Positions 1 through 12,719 of a stretch of 64,000 nt of DNA are shown one piece after another. The notes under the pieces were generated by a model, which saw nothing but the letters and a program-made list of their open reading frames with translations, did not search any database and was not told the origin of the DNA. Within the stretch, counting starts at the first letter, position 1; each line of letters opens with the position of its first letter. The translations under genes were made by a program, and so were the position numbers. Source of the stretch: Lojkania enalia (Eukaryota > Ascomycota > Dothideomycetes > Pleosporales); NCBI GenBank assembly GCA_010094045.1, contig ML986610.1, positions 62,001-126,000 of the forward strand. The letters run 5' to 3'.

Positions 1-84
1 TCGCTCCGTCGTGCTTTGTGCGTCCAGCACCGCCGCAAACTCCCTTGTCCGCGGCATCCTCCCCGCCCAGTGTTCCTAGTCGAC

Positions 85-3079
85 ATGGCGTCGCTCACTG
101 GCGGTGGTGGTGAGCCGCCACAGATCCCTGGTGCAGGAACCGAAAGCTTGTCGCCCGGGGCCTCTCGTCGCAGCACAATCGAGGGGAGCCTATCGCCTGC
201 GTCAAATGCCACAAAAGGTTTGTTTGTTTGCTTTCTTCACTTGGTATCAACACCTTCCCCACTCCACTATCGCTCCTGTGGAGTCTTTCTTTTTTTCCGC
301 TCGGGACGTGGGCGTCAACTTCCGATATCCCGTGTCAGTCAGTCCCTTGCATTTCTCTGGTCGCACCACTCTGAATCATTCGTCGCCCCAATCATAGTAG
401 CTCGTTCGCGAGACGGCTGCAACTCACGCAACTGCGCTGTTTGAGCTGCCATTACGGGGCTTCGGCTATTCTTCCGAGCTTCGAACTTCTATCGCCTCCC
501 CCAAAAGTCCACAAGCTGGCCCAGTTCCGAACGCGAATCGAAATAATCGTTGTCCTTGGACGCCATGCTTATCATTTGATAACAGTTGTAACCATTGCCG
601 AGCCCGAAAGCATTTCCCCGTTGATGGTAGGTAGGTCAAAAGACCTTGACCAAAATGACACCCTCGACCTCGACAAGTCCGCAAAGCAGTACCGCGCGAG
701 TGTAAGCGGCAAGCGATTGTCTGGTAGGCCATCAATTGAACGCTTAGGTTCGGCAGCAAGACAAGCTATAGCCGGAAATCCTTCTCTATCGTCCCTTATC
801 AGTGATGACTCGGATCCCCCAGCTAGCGCCGCTCAACACGGACGCGCTCACGAGAGTCTGCTCAAGCAAGTACAGTCCTGGCTCAAGGACGAGAAGGCAA
901 GGCGCACAGCACGCAAAGCAAAGAGGAAGGCCTCGTCCAAAGATGCTTCACAAGCCACAAAGTCACACGAAGACACCGCTGCTGGAACTGATGTCACACC
1001 ATCTCGTGAGAGACGAGGTTCTGGTTCTTCAGAAGGCTCCGTTGCTCTTGAGAATCTAGCAAATATCTTGGAGAAGAGCTTGTCCCTAAAGTCGAGTGAG
1101 AAAGCTCCTCGCAGACGAAGAAGTAGCTACAGGTTGTCGGCCATGTTGAAACGCCATTCAGCGGCGTCATCGGATACAGAGTATTTCGATAGTGTTGATC
1201 AACTTGTTCCTAGCTGCGATGCTGTTCTCGATAACTCGAAGACTCTAGCGTATGGCGGAGGGGCACCAGAACCTGGGGTCAAGGAGGCTGGTTTGAGCAG
1301 GCAGAACAGTCTTAACAGAGATAGGGAGGCTTGGTCCACCTTCAAATATGAGATTGTGCGGCTTGCTCATACTCTGAAACTCAAGGGTTGGCGCCGCGTA
1401 CCGTTAGAACTGAGCAATGCTGTTGGCGTTGAGAGACTGAGCGGTGCATTGACGAACGCAGTTTACGTTGTATCGCCACCCAAGGACCTACCATCGCAAA
1501 CTTTCCAGGCAGAGGATGGGGATACGCGCCCGACTCCAAGGAATCCGCCGCCGTGAGTCAGCTGTCCTTAGTTTGGCCCAGTTCTAATATGGAATAGCAA
1601 ACTCCTGCTCCGTATCTATGGTCCGCAAGTAGAGCACTTGATTGACCGAGAGGCTGAACTGCAGATCCTCCAACGACTTGCCCGCAAACATATCGGACCG
1701 CGGCTGCTTGGGACATTCTCTAATGGAAGATTTGAAGAATATCTTCATGCTAAAACGCTGACCTTTGAAGACTTGCGCATCCCAGACACTTCTAAACAGA
1801 TCGCCAAGCGCATGCGAGAGCTCCACGAAGGAATCGATCTGCTTGAGAAAGAGCGAAATGACGGGCCATTTGTGTGGCGCAACTGGGACAAATGGGTCAA
1901 TCGCTGTGGGCAGGTCATAAGCTGGCTTGATGAGCAAATACTGGAATACCAGAAGAATTCTACGTCTTCCGCCTCCGATGCCTGGAAGCAGCGCGGATTT
2001 ATCTGCGGCGTTCAATGGCCAATCTTTAGGCAGATGATAGAGAAGTACAGGCAATGGTTGGAAGAGCAGTATGGTGGGCCCGGCGGAGTCAATGAGCGGC
2101 TTGTCTTCGCCCATAACGATGTGAGCTCATCGGATTACATGGGAAAGCACTTCACATTATTAATATATGGCAGGCTCAATATGGAAACATTCTTCGGCTT
2201 CTCCCTTCTGGCGAGTCTCCACTCCTCCTACCCGCCAACGAGCATAAGCAGCTCGTCGTTATCGATTTCGAGTATGCGAATGCTAACCTTCCCGGTCTTG
2301 AGTTTGCGAATCACTTTGTAAGGCTTGAATCTTAGCTTTTGCCGCCGTCCGCTAGGACTCGTCTTGAACTATACTGATTTTTCTTACAGACAGAGTGGTG
2401 TTACAATTACCATAGCGAATTCCCATTCCGCTGTAACACGGGCTATTACCCCACACCAGAGGAACAGCATCGCTTCATCCGCGCCTACCTCTTGCATAAC
2501 CCAAGCTACAAGGCGCCTGGCCGCAACGCATCCCTTCCGCCCACGCCACAGCTCCGGCCGCTCTCCTCATCCGGGAGCGCCACCGCTGCGGCCGCCACAG
2601 CAACCCCGTCATCCATTTCTGCATTCATGCTAGACTCGCGCGCTCCGCCGGGGGAACGAGTATCCTACCACGAGCAAGAGGCTCAGTCGGAGCAGAAGAC
2701 GGAGCAAGAGATTGAGCGGCTTATGGCAGAGACGAGGATCTGGCGGCTCGCCAACTCGGCGCAATGGGTTGCTTGGGGCATTGTGCAGGCGCATATACCT
2801 GGGCTACCGGATTTCGAGAACAAAGATGGGAAGCAGGATGGCGGCCGCAATGTTAACTCAGAGCTGGAGAGCGCGACCAAGGAGATGAAGGATGAGGCTA
2901 GGAATGAAGAGGGAGGTAAGGGTGAGAAGGAGGCTGATGAGGATGAGGAGTTCGATTACCTGGCATATGCGCAGGAACGGGCTATGTTTGTGTGGGGCGA
3001 TGCGATTCAGTTGGGAATCGTGAGGAAGGAGGATCTGCCTGAGAAAGTTAGGGGAGGGGTGAAGATTGTCGAGTATTGA
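85..3079 (+). CDS. CKI1: Choline kinase (CKI1-like), five exons
   Basis: Phosphorylates choline (possibly also ethanolamine) with ATP, the first step of the CDP-choline route to phosphatidylcholine. My exon model is 85-217, 631-1552, 1598-2120, 2174-2317 and 2390-3079, which is in phase throughout and gives 803 aa. The first ~300 residues are Ser/basic-rich and poorly conserved, as in other fungal choline kinases. The catalytic half has the phosphotransferase motif HNDAQYGN (split by intron 3 after HND, residues 524-526), then VIDFEYANAN near residue 556, the magnesium-binding Asp region. The C-terminal part (FTEWCYNYH onwards) contains a low-complexity insert and an acidic stretch. The 413-nt first intron is the weakest part of the model. 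The alternative is a start inside the second exon, but the exon-1 peptide joins in frame at a proper acceptor. Family assignment is secure; the N-terminus is inferred. Confidence 0.9.
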
Positions 3080-5308
3080 TGGGAGGTATTAGTATATACT
3101 TTTGAGGTAGATGGAAATTTTTAACGACGTGAGTGGGCGGGGAGGGAGGGGATATCAGTATTTATTCTTAAGCATGGGCCTTCGAGGTGAGATTGTAGGA
3201 GTGAGGCAGGTCTATGTCTTTGCGAGACTATGTATAGAGATGGAGTGGTGGTTGGAGTTGGTTTATATATATTTCAATTCTAGGATGAATATTATGTCTC
3301 TAACGAAGACTAGATCTGAGTTTAGTGTTAGTGTGCTGTTTTCTCGGAATACTAATACTATAGAGCCTTGGGAAGCAAGTAACTCACCTCATGCGATCGA
3401 AGGATATGGAGACGGGGTGTGTAGCACGCATGTAGCGGCGGTGAATTCGTGCTTGGCCGAGTATGTATATCATATTCGTGAACATGATAGATTATGCATA
3501 CACACGCTGGCCTATTAACAGCAGAGACGAGAAGTTCTTTCCTACATCGGAGCGGGTACCTCGTCCGCATCCGCACAAGAGCTTTGTGTGCATATTCGGT
3601 CGATGCTGCATCTCGAAGATGTACGGTGCTGAGATGAGATTGCCGTGCTATATAATGGGCGGTGATGAAGGAAAGGATACTGTTGCGGGTTTCGAGTGCG
3701 TTGTTTTCCAAGCTGGTTTTTTTTTTTTTTTTTTTGTGCATTGGTGATGAAGGGGGGTTGTTTGCGTGCACGGGATGTGGGGATGGCATTTTGGTATGGG
3801 GGTTTGGTGGATGGGGGTCGTCACGGATGTTGTATTTCTTGGTTTAAGTGAGAGGGAGGGGTGGAGTTTGGGTTTTTACGAGGGCCGTGAATAGTTGGTG
3901 AGCGGTGTGTTAGTTTCTACTAGGCGAGGGTGGTGGAGGAGAAAGGAGGATAGGTTGCGCTAGGAAATAGGATTTTGGGATAGGTCATTGTACATGATAT
4001 AGGCGAGTGGATGGGGTAAGTAAGTTCTTGTAGTGAGGGATTTTTCTGTAGTTACTGATCTTCCCGCATCGAACATCTACCGTTCTCGTGGCTGACGCTG
4101 TCCACTTTTGTCGCTCTTAAGCCTCGTTTTACTGCTTCTCAAATGGTTTTGAGTTTATTATCCACCAGCCAACTCAGAGTCAACCTGGTCAAGGCAAAAG
4201 CACTCAGTATTGCCACAGATGCTGAACCAAGCACCAGAGCCTACGGACATCGGCAGGAATATCACTCTCCACCTTATACGCGCGCCGCATCGTATCGAAT
4301 CGTATCGTTTGTAACGGGAAAGAGCAACGGCTCTACAATTATCTTAGAAAACCGAAAATTCCCAGTTGCCGAGGCATATGGTTGTGCTGGAATTAATATC
4401 AAAATTGTGGTGTAAGATATAGGGAGGGTACAATCCCGTATACCCCATAAACGCTGTACATTTCCAGAAAATCGCTGCTGAACATCATCCATCATATAAT
4501 CTCTCAAATTCAAGATTCCAAATAGCTTGTTCAAAGATAATATATGCCGAGAATGTTTCTGTGCGTACAAATGTTCATATTGGATCGATTCGAAATCGCT
4601 CAGTTTACGGTAATACTGGCCCGCGTGAAGTTTAGTGTATAGATTCCTCACACCTCCTATATTTAAAAGCGTAAAGTTTAAACTTTAGTAAGTTCGTAGC
4701 TAAATCCTCGCTGCGAGAATAATCCTTATATCCTACTATGTCATTTCACGATTCCTCCCGAACCAAAGAAAGTTGTAAAGGAAATAGTCAGACCTGGTGA
4801 TTGCCTGGCAGTCCTAAGGTAGATCCGATCTATATAAGCTGCACTTTGGAATATATCGAACAGGCGGGGGATACCAGCGGAATGGTAACAGGCAAGCATC
4901 AAGCAAGCTGCTCAACATGCCGGAGCGTAAATAAATATCCGGACACTCCTAACCTGCACAAATATATACATACACCTTGGGAAAAGGGTATAATTTGTGG
5001 ACTAGATGGCGCTAAATAAAAAAAAAAAAACTTAACAATTTCATCCAATTCTTAAGTATGAAACCAGAACAACAATTGATAGAAACCGTTGGCCGAAATA
5101 GTGTAGCTATCCTTAATGCGTGCCAACAGCCCGATCCATAAAATCTCGCATGTGATCCGCTGCTCGTCCACCAATCATACGTCGTCTATCCTAGCCCCCG
5201 CCTCATTTCCCCACTTAACTTCTCTACTGAATTATTCTTTTCTACGATTAAGATTCTTTCTATATAGGAGTTATAATTTAAAAAAACAATACTAATCACC
5301 TAACGAAC
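3080..5308. other. Intergenic region, no gene recognised
   Basis: The first part probably includes the choline kinase 3' UTR. There is a 19-T run at 3717-3735 and an AT-rich stretch from about 4600 to 5300 with a short A-run near 5020. Several short open frames occur on both strands, but none resembles a known family. Confidence 0.6.
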
Positions 5309-5397
5309 GGGGGATTGGCGCAATGGTAGCGCGTTGGTTTTCGGTTCTTATGTGTCTGTTACACCAAAGGTTGTGGGTTCGAGCCCCATGTCCCTCG
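5309..5397 (+). tRNA. tRNA-Arg(UCG) with a 17-nt intron
   Basis: The cloverleaf folds completely. The acceptor stem is 5309-5315 with 5390-5396, with G-U pairs. The D stem is GCGC/GCGC (5318-5321, 5329-5332). The anticodon stem is TTGGT/ACCAA (5334-5338, 5363-5367), and the T arm is GTGGG-TTCGAGC-CCCAT (5373-5389). The anticodon TCG sits at 5341-5343. The intron at 5345-5361 lies at the canonical position, one base 3' of the anticodon. The discriminator base is G5397. A T6 run at 5413-5418 is a pol III terminator. The product reads CGA codons. Confidence 0.92.
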
Positions 5398-6470
5398 CTT
5401 GGCATAGTAGTCTTTTTTGGTCATTGTATATTCTTCGGTGGATTTTCTTTTGGCGTGGAGTGTTTTTAATTTTGCTTCGTTTGGTGGCGCGGATGGAGAG
5501 TATTACTTGTTTAAAACTTTCCCTACAAGTAGGCACTTTGCGAATTATGTATAGATGGATAGGACATTGATCTTGTACCGTCCCATTCATTCATCATCAA
5601 TCAGCACCAGAAACTCTTCTAGCAACGAACCCAAGTCTGAATGACAATGACACCATCATCACATCACACTCACAATCACAGCCACGAACGCAAACCATCA
5701 TGACCTTTCAATATATTTCTCTTCTCGATCCCCTCACCATCAAAGAAAAAAAAATCTATACATACAAAAACCACCCCCTACGTTTTCTCCCAAATCCATC
5801 AATCCATCATCTGCCGTAAGCAAAGATCCACATTCATTACGCACATCTCAACGCATTAATTTCGTATCAATCCACCACCTTCATCCGTTCGTAAAGGGGA
5901 GGGTGACATAAGGAGCGTAAGAAAAAAAAGGAAAAATCCACGCAAAATAAAATAACTCCATCCACATAGGTGAGCTCGACAGCATTACTTCTAACCCAGC
6001 TATCCTCCGCAGAACACAAGCAGAGATAGACAAGACATTAAGGGCCACGTACTCACAACTCCCGAACCAGTCGGGAGGCAGTGATAGGTCGGAAGGTGGC
6101 GTAGTCGGTTACCGGTCAGGCGTGTCGGGGGAGGGATTCATACTTGCTAATTAGGGCTCGAGCTCTTGAATTGCGGGGGTGAGAATTGGCGGGAGGGGGA
6201 AGAGAAACCGGTGAGGGTATGCAACGTGTATAATAGATGCCACTTGCTCCGAATAAAGGCAACGCTAAAGAGACAGAAAAAGGAAATGCTCGAGAGAAAA
6301 GTCGGAAAATGCTGGTTATGCTCAAGTAGGAAGCGGTGAATCGATCCATCGGCTTCGGGTATCCTAGTGTTCTCGGAAGGACTAAATTCCACGTCAAATA
6401 AGTTTTGGAAAGAAACTTTCGATTGCGGCTGCTAAAGTGACTAAGTGGGCCGGTGGGTCGATGAAATTTT
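5398..6470. other. Intergenic region downstream of the tRNA
   Basis: Apart from the pol III T-run at 5413-5418 I see no gene. The part next to 6470 is probably the 3' UTR of the minus-strand PHD gene. Overlapping minus-strand open frames at 6116-6397 show no family signature. Confidence 0.5.
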
Positions 6471-8754
6471 CTATCGCCGGAAAACAGACTTGTGCGTTAG
6501 AGGCGAGTCGAATTGAGGCAGGGGCCCTCTTATCCTGCCGCCTCTCGCAATCGGCGTCTGACCGGTGCAGAATATGCATACGTAGACGGGAGGGAGGTTC
6601 TGTACGTTCAGGCCAACGCAAGCCATATGCAACCATTTGTTGCAGGATTCACACTGGACCATTGGCCGACCGTCATCGATGGCATTGCAGACACAGCGGG
6701 TGCTTTCACTCGAGAGGCTGCTTCGATCTGTAGAAGGTGTGGTAAGAACCCCATCCGTGGTATTCGCAGGCGATGCGTTGAACCCGCTGGAGTAGGGGTC
6801 ATGCAGACCATGGGGACTGTTACTCGCATTCGTAAACTCTGTGGAAGCCTGTGCCCATCTCTGATTGTGCGCTTTGAGAGTGTTTTGAGACGCATGATCT
6901 TATTTAAACATATTAGCAAATTAAACGCAAACGACTGCAAAATTCGTACCAATCCTCTTCTGCCGGCCTTCAACGACCTTTTTTAAGGCACCAAGGGCAT
7001 TTCCTGGAGAGTCGGGCATCTGCTGGTCGTCGCTGTCTTTGTTATCGTTGTAGGAGGTGGGAAAGTCCATCATGCTGTATCTACGGAAGGGGTTGTCTGC
7101 GACCTTCTTGGTGGGTCGAATTGGACGGATTGTCTCAAACGATGATTTGTCAAACATGCCCGACGATGGTCTGGGTATTTTGAAAGAATTGGCTCGATCG
7201 ATTCCGTTGCTGTCGGCCCTAGCATGTTTCGAAGACCGTCGCTGGGGAATGTCGAAAGAAGGGTTCCGGCTCAGAGTAAGGGGTTCTTCTGACTCCGATT
7301 CGCTGTCCTCGTCATTCCAGAGGCCTGGATATTGACGCCTGAAATCTTTCTGAGAGTCTATGCGCGTGTCCTTTATCGAATCCTTGTCACCCTCGGCCGG
7401 AATCGTCTCAGTGCGCGCACGACCGCTGTCGTCAACGACGAGCCTGGTCCTTGGCCTTCGAACTTCGGGGATGGACATCAGAGAGCCTCCACTCTGCCGC
7501 TTTAATGGTGACGAGCGACGGGGGATGTTGAAACCTACCGCCGACCCTGATGATTTCGATTCCATTGAGGATGGCCTGCTGCTCCGGAAGCCGCTGTCAG
7601 TATTGCTTCGCTGTAACCCAGGTCTAAGGCTCTCAAATGATGCAGTGGATGATGATGTATTAGTACGCGAATGTTGACTCTTGGCCGCTTCTCTCTCACG
7701 GAGAGCATCCCGAGCCTGCCGAGCCTGTGTCTCGTATGGTAGCCTCCCTTCATAATTTATATTTGCTTGCTGCGTAGGGTTGTTGATTGATGCGGTAGGA
7801 CCTGGGCTCGAGAAACTGAACAACATACTGGGATCGACACCCCCTGATGTCGAAATGAACGAGCTGGGTCTCGAATTTGAGGTCTCTACAGAACCGGCGT
7901 TGTTCATTGAAAAAGAAACGGTTGGCCCAGGAGACGACACGCCGTGCAAGGCTTGAAAGGCTTGCGGGTTCATTTGGTTAGGAGTGTGGAAAGTTTGCCA
8001 GTTCAAATCATCAACTTTGTGAGGCGTGGGGCCAAAGGGGTCTGACACTATGGGCATGTCTACATCCATGTTGTGGTCATCAGAAGGTTGGTCCCAGAAC
8101 AAGCGGGATTGTGGTAGAGCTGGGGCGGACATTGGTCCGGCGCTGGGGAATTGAACCAAATCTGGCGAGAATTGTAGGCTCGGGAACCCCAATGGCGTTT
8201 GGTTGAAGAGTCCATCAGACGGCTGGGCCTGATTTGGCATCCTCGCTATGACCGTGGCTGGCGTAGTAAACTCATGCCCTGCGCCTTGCTGCGCACCTCT
8301 CCGTGATGTAGCATCTCTTGTAGGAGGTGGGGTCTGCATTTGGGATGTATCCATGCTGACAGGGCGAGATCCTAATGACGGATTTTTTCGCAGTGAGCCG
8401 TGCAGGTCCTTCACTGATAGGGGGTCCGGCGAAGACGACAACCTTCGGGAGGGATCGACGGGAGGAAGAGGGAGGTTGCTTGGCGTGAAGTGGTTGACAT
8501 GAAATTCTGGATCATCAGGCGTGTGAATCTTCTGGCTGTACGAGCTCGAGGGCCGCTCTACCGGAGTGGACAGAGCAAAGGACGGCGTTTGTGCGGGCGT
8601 CTGCTGCCCATTGACCCGGGGCGTGGACCAAGCGTCAAGGAAATGTGACTGAGGGGCAACCTCTGCTTTGGGAGTCTTCAAGTTTGAGGTCGAGTCCGGA
8701 AATGTTACGGATTTAGGCGTCGAGGATGGACTTGGGAGATGCCAGTCCGTGGAT
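6471..8754 (-). CDS. PHD-finger protein, 5' end unresolved
   Basis: The recognised exons on the minus strand are 8754-6950 and 6898-6471, with a 51-nt intron in between; the splice joins ..QKRI to DHASQ.. in frame. The long first part is Ser/Pro-rich and disordered, with many short TP and SP sites. A single C-terminal PHD zinc finger contains CVC, CESC, HMAC and CIFC, the complete Cys4-His-Cys3 ligand set. PHD fingers read the methylation state of histone H3 tails, so a chromatin-linked role in the nucleus is expected; the exact complex is unknown. The exon at 8754 begins after a good acceptor (CTTAG) with no ATG, so at least one upstream exon is missing. A candidate ends at a donor near 9675 but would need a ~920-nt intron. 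The protein ends about 30 residues after the PHD. Confidence 0.85.
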
Positions 8755-11573
8755 CTAAGGATTGAAACAAATATTAGCGTTGAAACATGTCAGGGTGCAC
8801 GAGTGCAGGAGGGACAGATAAGATGATGGTAATAGACAATGCAATTGATTGTCATTGACAGTGTTGCAGTGCGTTTTGGAACGAGATGCGGCGGTGCGGT
8901 TCGGCTTTTAGCAAAGCTTGGTCGGTGCATAGAGCTTCGAGACGGCGACCGTGCGGTACAGTGCTGCCTGCCCTGCCTAAATGCAGAAAACCCAACGAGC
9001 AAGGTGATTTGACGGAGTGTCGATGCACATAGGCAGTAGCGACCCATTGACTGATCCATCGCCCACAAAGTTCTTTTGAAGACTCATTGCACCGACCCCA
9101 CAGCGTCATGACGTCCATCTGGAATGCACCTCGGGGCAGGGAGCACAGCGGGCCTGCGCCGGATAGAGGGGGAATTCGTACCCATGTATGTGCTGATCCA
9201 GACTCATATCAGGCGGAGTGAAACAGTGTTCCTTTGTGGATTACCATATAGGGAGCGGTATCAACGGCGAGGGCGAGTGGAGATGGGGGGCTTCGCAGGG
9301 TGTGGGAGGGCGTTGGGATCGGGGGCGCTGTGGCAGAGAAATGCTGCCGCCTCGAAGAGAGAGCTGGACGAGAGAAGATTAGGGCCGAGCAACGAAGCTG
9401 TGGGACGCTGTATGACGGTCGGAGAGGGAGAGCCTGGGAGGAAGCCAGTGCTGTGAGACCTCGTGGCTGCAGGTACAGAGGGAGGGTCACAGCGGCCAGC
9501 AGAGGCGACGGCTGCAGGGCAGAGGGGTCGCGGCTTGGGCAGGGTGTAATGATGGAGAGTGGCATTACATACGGTTCTTTTTTTTCACGGAGCGAGGACA
9601 AGGACAAGGCCAGGAGCAGTGGGGCGCGCTGCAAAAGAATTGCAGGTGGCCGCAACGAGGAATAATTGGACGTACCGGATCGTGTGCTCCCCCCAGACGT
9701 TGGCCCAGCGAGCACAGGAATGCTTCTCCTGAGCGAGCGCGGGTTGGTAGATCTGGAAGCGGCCGATCAGGCACAGCGCCGTCGCAGGCTGGCGACTTGT
9801 TGGCGGGGATGAGCTTGAGGCTTCATTATGGGCAGGGGAGCGTGGTGTATGTAGGGCTTGACGTGCACGGAGGTGAGATGGGATGGAGTGGCCCAGTTCG
9901 CAACCTCGACGGCGGGCTACAGCAGCGATGCTATGCTCTAGCTAATCCGTAGATAGATAGATAGATAGATACGTACATACATACATAATGATAATAATAC
10001 AGACTGCCCGCACGGCATGATACAGGAGGGCGCTGAGGTAGGATGGGCGGGACAGTCGTCGCCGTGATTGAATGGCGCGCAAGATTACGCTAAGCGGCAC
10101 CGTGAACGACGGCCAGCGCCTCCGTCATCCACTCAGCCCGCCGCCGCCACGCCGTGCCTTGTACTGTGCCTGTCAAGTGCATGTCCAGTCCTTGTCCAGC
10201 TGCAAACCACTACCCTCTCCTGAATCCGAATAATGCGTCTCGACTCTCTCGAGCCGCTGCTTGCTTGCTTGCCTGCCTCACCGCTGTACTCCTGAGCCGC
10301 CAACGCCCACGGCGCAGCAGTTAGGTAGGCTCCAAAGCAGCAAATGGGCAGTCCGGCCTATCATGGCAACCGTGCCCATGCCAGCTCATCACCAGCTAAT
10401 CTGCGGCCTTATGCCTTGCGGTCCACGCTCCTCAAGCGAGCCAGGAAATCTGGAAAAAAGAGGTAGGAAACGCAGCCAATCGTGGCCCGGGAGCGTTTGG
10501 GACGTTTGGTCCGGCGGAATGATTGTCAACATCGACGTTTGTTGCTGGACGAGACGCCAGCGCTGCTGTGCCTCGCCTTGTTGAGTCTGGTGTCGCACGG
10601 TTTGCTGCTCCAGGCCTGTTCTCAAAGCATCCTCATCTCTGAGGGAGCGGTGCAATGGACCGTTGTCGATAGTGTTTCCGCGGGCTCGGGCAGTCTGGGT
10701 AGGGGGAACTGGGTATGTTTCGGCGCTGACTACCGCGAATGCGAAGACTGACGATGTCGTGGGCTCTTTCCTAATCTGCACTTGCGGCTTGCTGGGACGC
10801 CAGGGGGGGTTCTGGTGTCGGTGGCCTGGCATTGGTACGGAGGTACTTGTGGAGGTACATGCGCTGCCAAATTGCTCTCCCTCGGTACCTCATGCAAGGT
10901 ACACACTTTCCCCTTTCTCCCCGTCTGTGACCATTCCAGTGGCACAGCAAGCCACTCCCTCAGGAGAGCCGACGATGCGACGATCGAACCATAGCTACCT
11001 AGCTAGCTATTCGGCTGCCGCCGTCGACAACGACGGCGGAATAAGCAATCAACCGACCAGACCAGATCCCTCATTGCCCCGCTGCGATTAAAAAAGTAGC
11101 CAATCCCAATTCTCCCTGTTGATGGTCGACAAGAGCACCTCTTTCAGGCGGCAAAAATCATCCCTGTGAAACACGAGGTGCACATCCTTGGAACCATCTC
11201 CACCCCATGGCCGTACATACCAACCGTTCATCGGTACCAGATGGATGACTGCCGCTAGCTAATTGTTTTGCATTGACAGGGTGCTATATATAAACCCGTT
11301 TTCGTGCTCAACCCAGGAAAATGATCAACCGGAATTATCTTCTGAGCTGTAAACGCTCCATAACCATGCACCGAAGAGAAAAGAAATTGGAAAAATACTG
11401 CCCTACTATCGGACTAAGACTTGACGCAGTGACCGCTCCTCGCAGCAATCGATAGGTGACAGTATCGCTCCGCGTACCCAGCCCATCTGAACTGAACATA
11501 TCTAGCAACTCCAGCATGTCGTCATTAAACCATTATATACAGAGAAGAGGAAAAAAGGAGGCCATCTCGTCAT
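8755..11573. other. Long intergenic/promoter region between two minus-strand genes
   Basis: It probably contains the missing 5' exon(s), 5' UTR and promoter of the PHD-finger gene and the 3' UTR of the next minus-strand gene. The part from about 9200 to 10900 is GC-rich and open in several frames on both strands, which is uninformative. A tetranucleotide microsatellite lies at 9951-9987. Confidence 0.5.
9951..9987. repeat. Tetranucleotide microsatellite (AGAT)5 followed by (ACAT)n
   Basis: Five perfect AGAT units at 9951-9970 are followed by imperfect ACGT/ACAT units up to about 9987. Confidence 0.95.
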
Positions 11574-12614
11574 TCATACTAGTCGTCGAGAAGTCAATAA
11601 TCCCTCTTGGTACGATATATCTGACACAGTAGACATTTCATTCTCGTTCCTTTGTCCAGTTGGCCCCGACATGTCAGAGACTGTGTCATCATCAGGGTCA
11701 TCGAATGGTGATCTAGTAGCTGGTTCTCTGCGCTCCATCATATTTGTCTGCTCTTGTGATGCTGCCGCTACAGGAGGTACCCGTAGGCTAGTATCGCGCG
11801 AGAGAGCGGCAACGCTCCGAGGTCGGTATGGTGGCGGGGGCTCTTCTTCGGGCACTTCCGGGTCAGCAAACGGGTTACCTAGTCCGGTGCGGTCATTCAT
11901 CGACACAACGTCTGATGTATCAATACCGGTAAGGTACGCGCCGCTGGAATCAGGAACAATGGGCCCAAGGATGACAGGCGGGGGAGCTCCTAGGCTTGGT
12001 GGCGGCGGCGGGGAATTGCTGGAAGGTGCAGAATATGGCGTGGGTTGAGGCGGTGAAGCAGCATAGAGCGGCTGTACTGAAAGATGATTCCTTTCCTTCA
12101 TTTCTGCTGAGGTAGAAGCACTCTTTTGGCTTTGTCGCTTACGCTTGCGGAGGTAGAAGAAGAGAACGAGGCCTAAGATCGCCAACACAACCACTGGAAC
12201 AACCCCCGCGGCAACGTGCAAACCGCCATGACTGTGGTTTTTCAATTTCTTGTCGGAAAATGCCCCATTACCCACAGTGTTTGTGGGTGTAGGTAACGCT
12301 TCTGCATCGGACGATATGCGACTAGACGTGGCTATTATTGCCCCGGGGCCGGAATCGACAGGACTATCTGTTGCAGACGCTGTTGGATTGGAGTTTACTG
12401 GCGTAGTAACTGTGGAAAAAGTTTCCGGAGGCCCAGCAGTTAAATGCTCCAATTTGCTTCTCCAAGATTGTTCCCACCAGCTCGGCATCTTGGTCTTTTC
12501 GGATGATGCAGCTATTGGAAGCGAGATTAGAGGCGAGTCGTCGCCGTCTACGTCTTCTCTGTCGTCTTCGTCGTCGTCCTCACGAGCATTATGACGGGGA
12601 AGTAAGAATGCCAT
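11574..12614 (-). CDS. Single-pass membrane protein with Pro-rich cytosolic tail
   Basis: A 346-aa open frame from the first ATG at 12614. The frame is open further upstream but has no ATG there. An N-terminal acidic segment and a Ser/Thr/Pro-rich region precede one strong transmembrane helix (VAAGVVPVVVLAILGLVLFF), which is followed at once by basic RKRKRQ. That orientation puts the Ser/Thr-rich part outside and the C-terminus in the cytosol. The tail has a polyproline stretch, a PPPPY motif (a possible WW-domain/Rsp5 ligase site), and acidic NPFADPE and PFDDPDDD patches. This is the layout of many fungal wall-sensor-like proteins (Mid2/WSC style), but there is no Cys-rich domain and no clear signal peptide. 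An upstream exon may be missing. Function is unknown. Confidence 0.7.
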   Translation of the reverse strand: MAFLLPRHNAREDDDEDDREDVDGDDSPLISLPIAASSEKTKMPSWWEQSWRSKLEHLTAGPPETFSTVTTPVNSNPTASATDSPVDSGPGAIIATSSRISSDAEALPTPTNTVGNGAFSDKKLKNHSHGGLHVAAGVVPVVVLAILGLVLFFYLRKRKRQSQKSASTSAEMKERNHLSVQPLYAASPPQPTPYSAPSSNSPPPPPSLGAPPPVILGPIVPDSSGAYLTGIDTSDVVSMNDRTGLGNPFADPEVPEEEPPPPYRPRSVAALSRDTSLRVPPVAAASQEQTNMMERREPATRSPFDDPDDDTVSDMSGPTGQRNENEMSTVSDISYQEGLLTSRRLV

Positions 12615-12719
12615 TGAGACGAGACCCGGGAGGTTGGGATAGATATGGAATCTAGGATGGGGTTCCGGTTGAGACAGGTGACCGATGGTGTCAGAGTCCG
12701 GATTAATGGGGTGAACCAA

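Noticed and set aside
9209..9715. 168-codon minus-strand frame in the GC-rich promoter region
   Set aside because: Low-complexity Ser/Pro/Leu composition; all three frames are open here, so openness carries no information.
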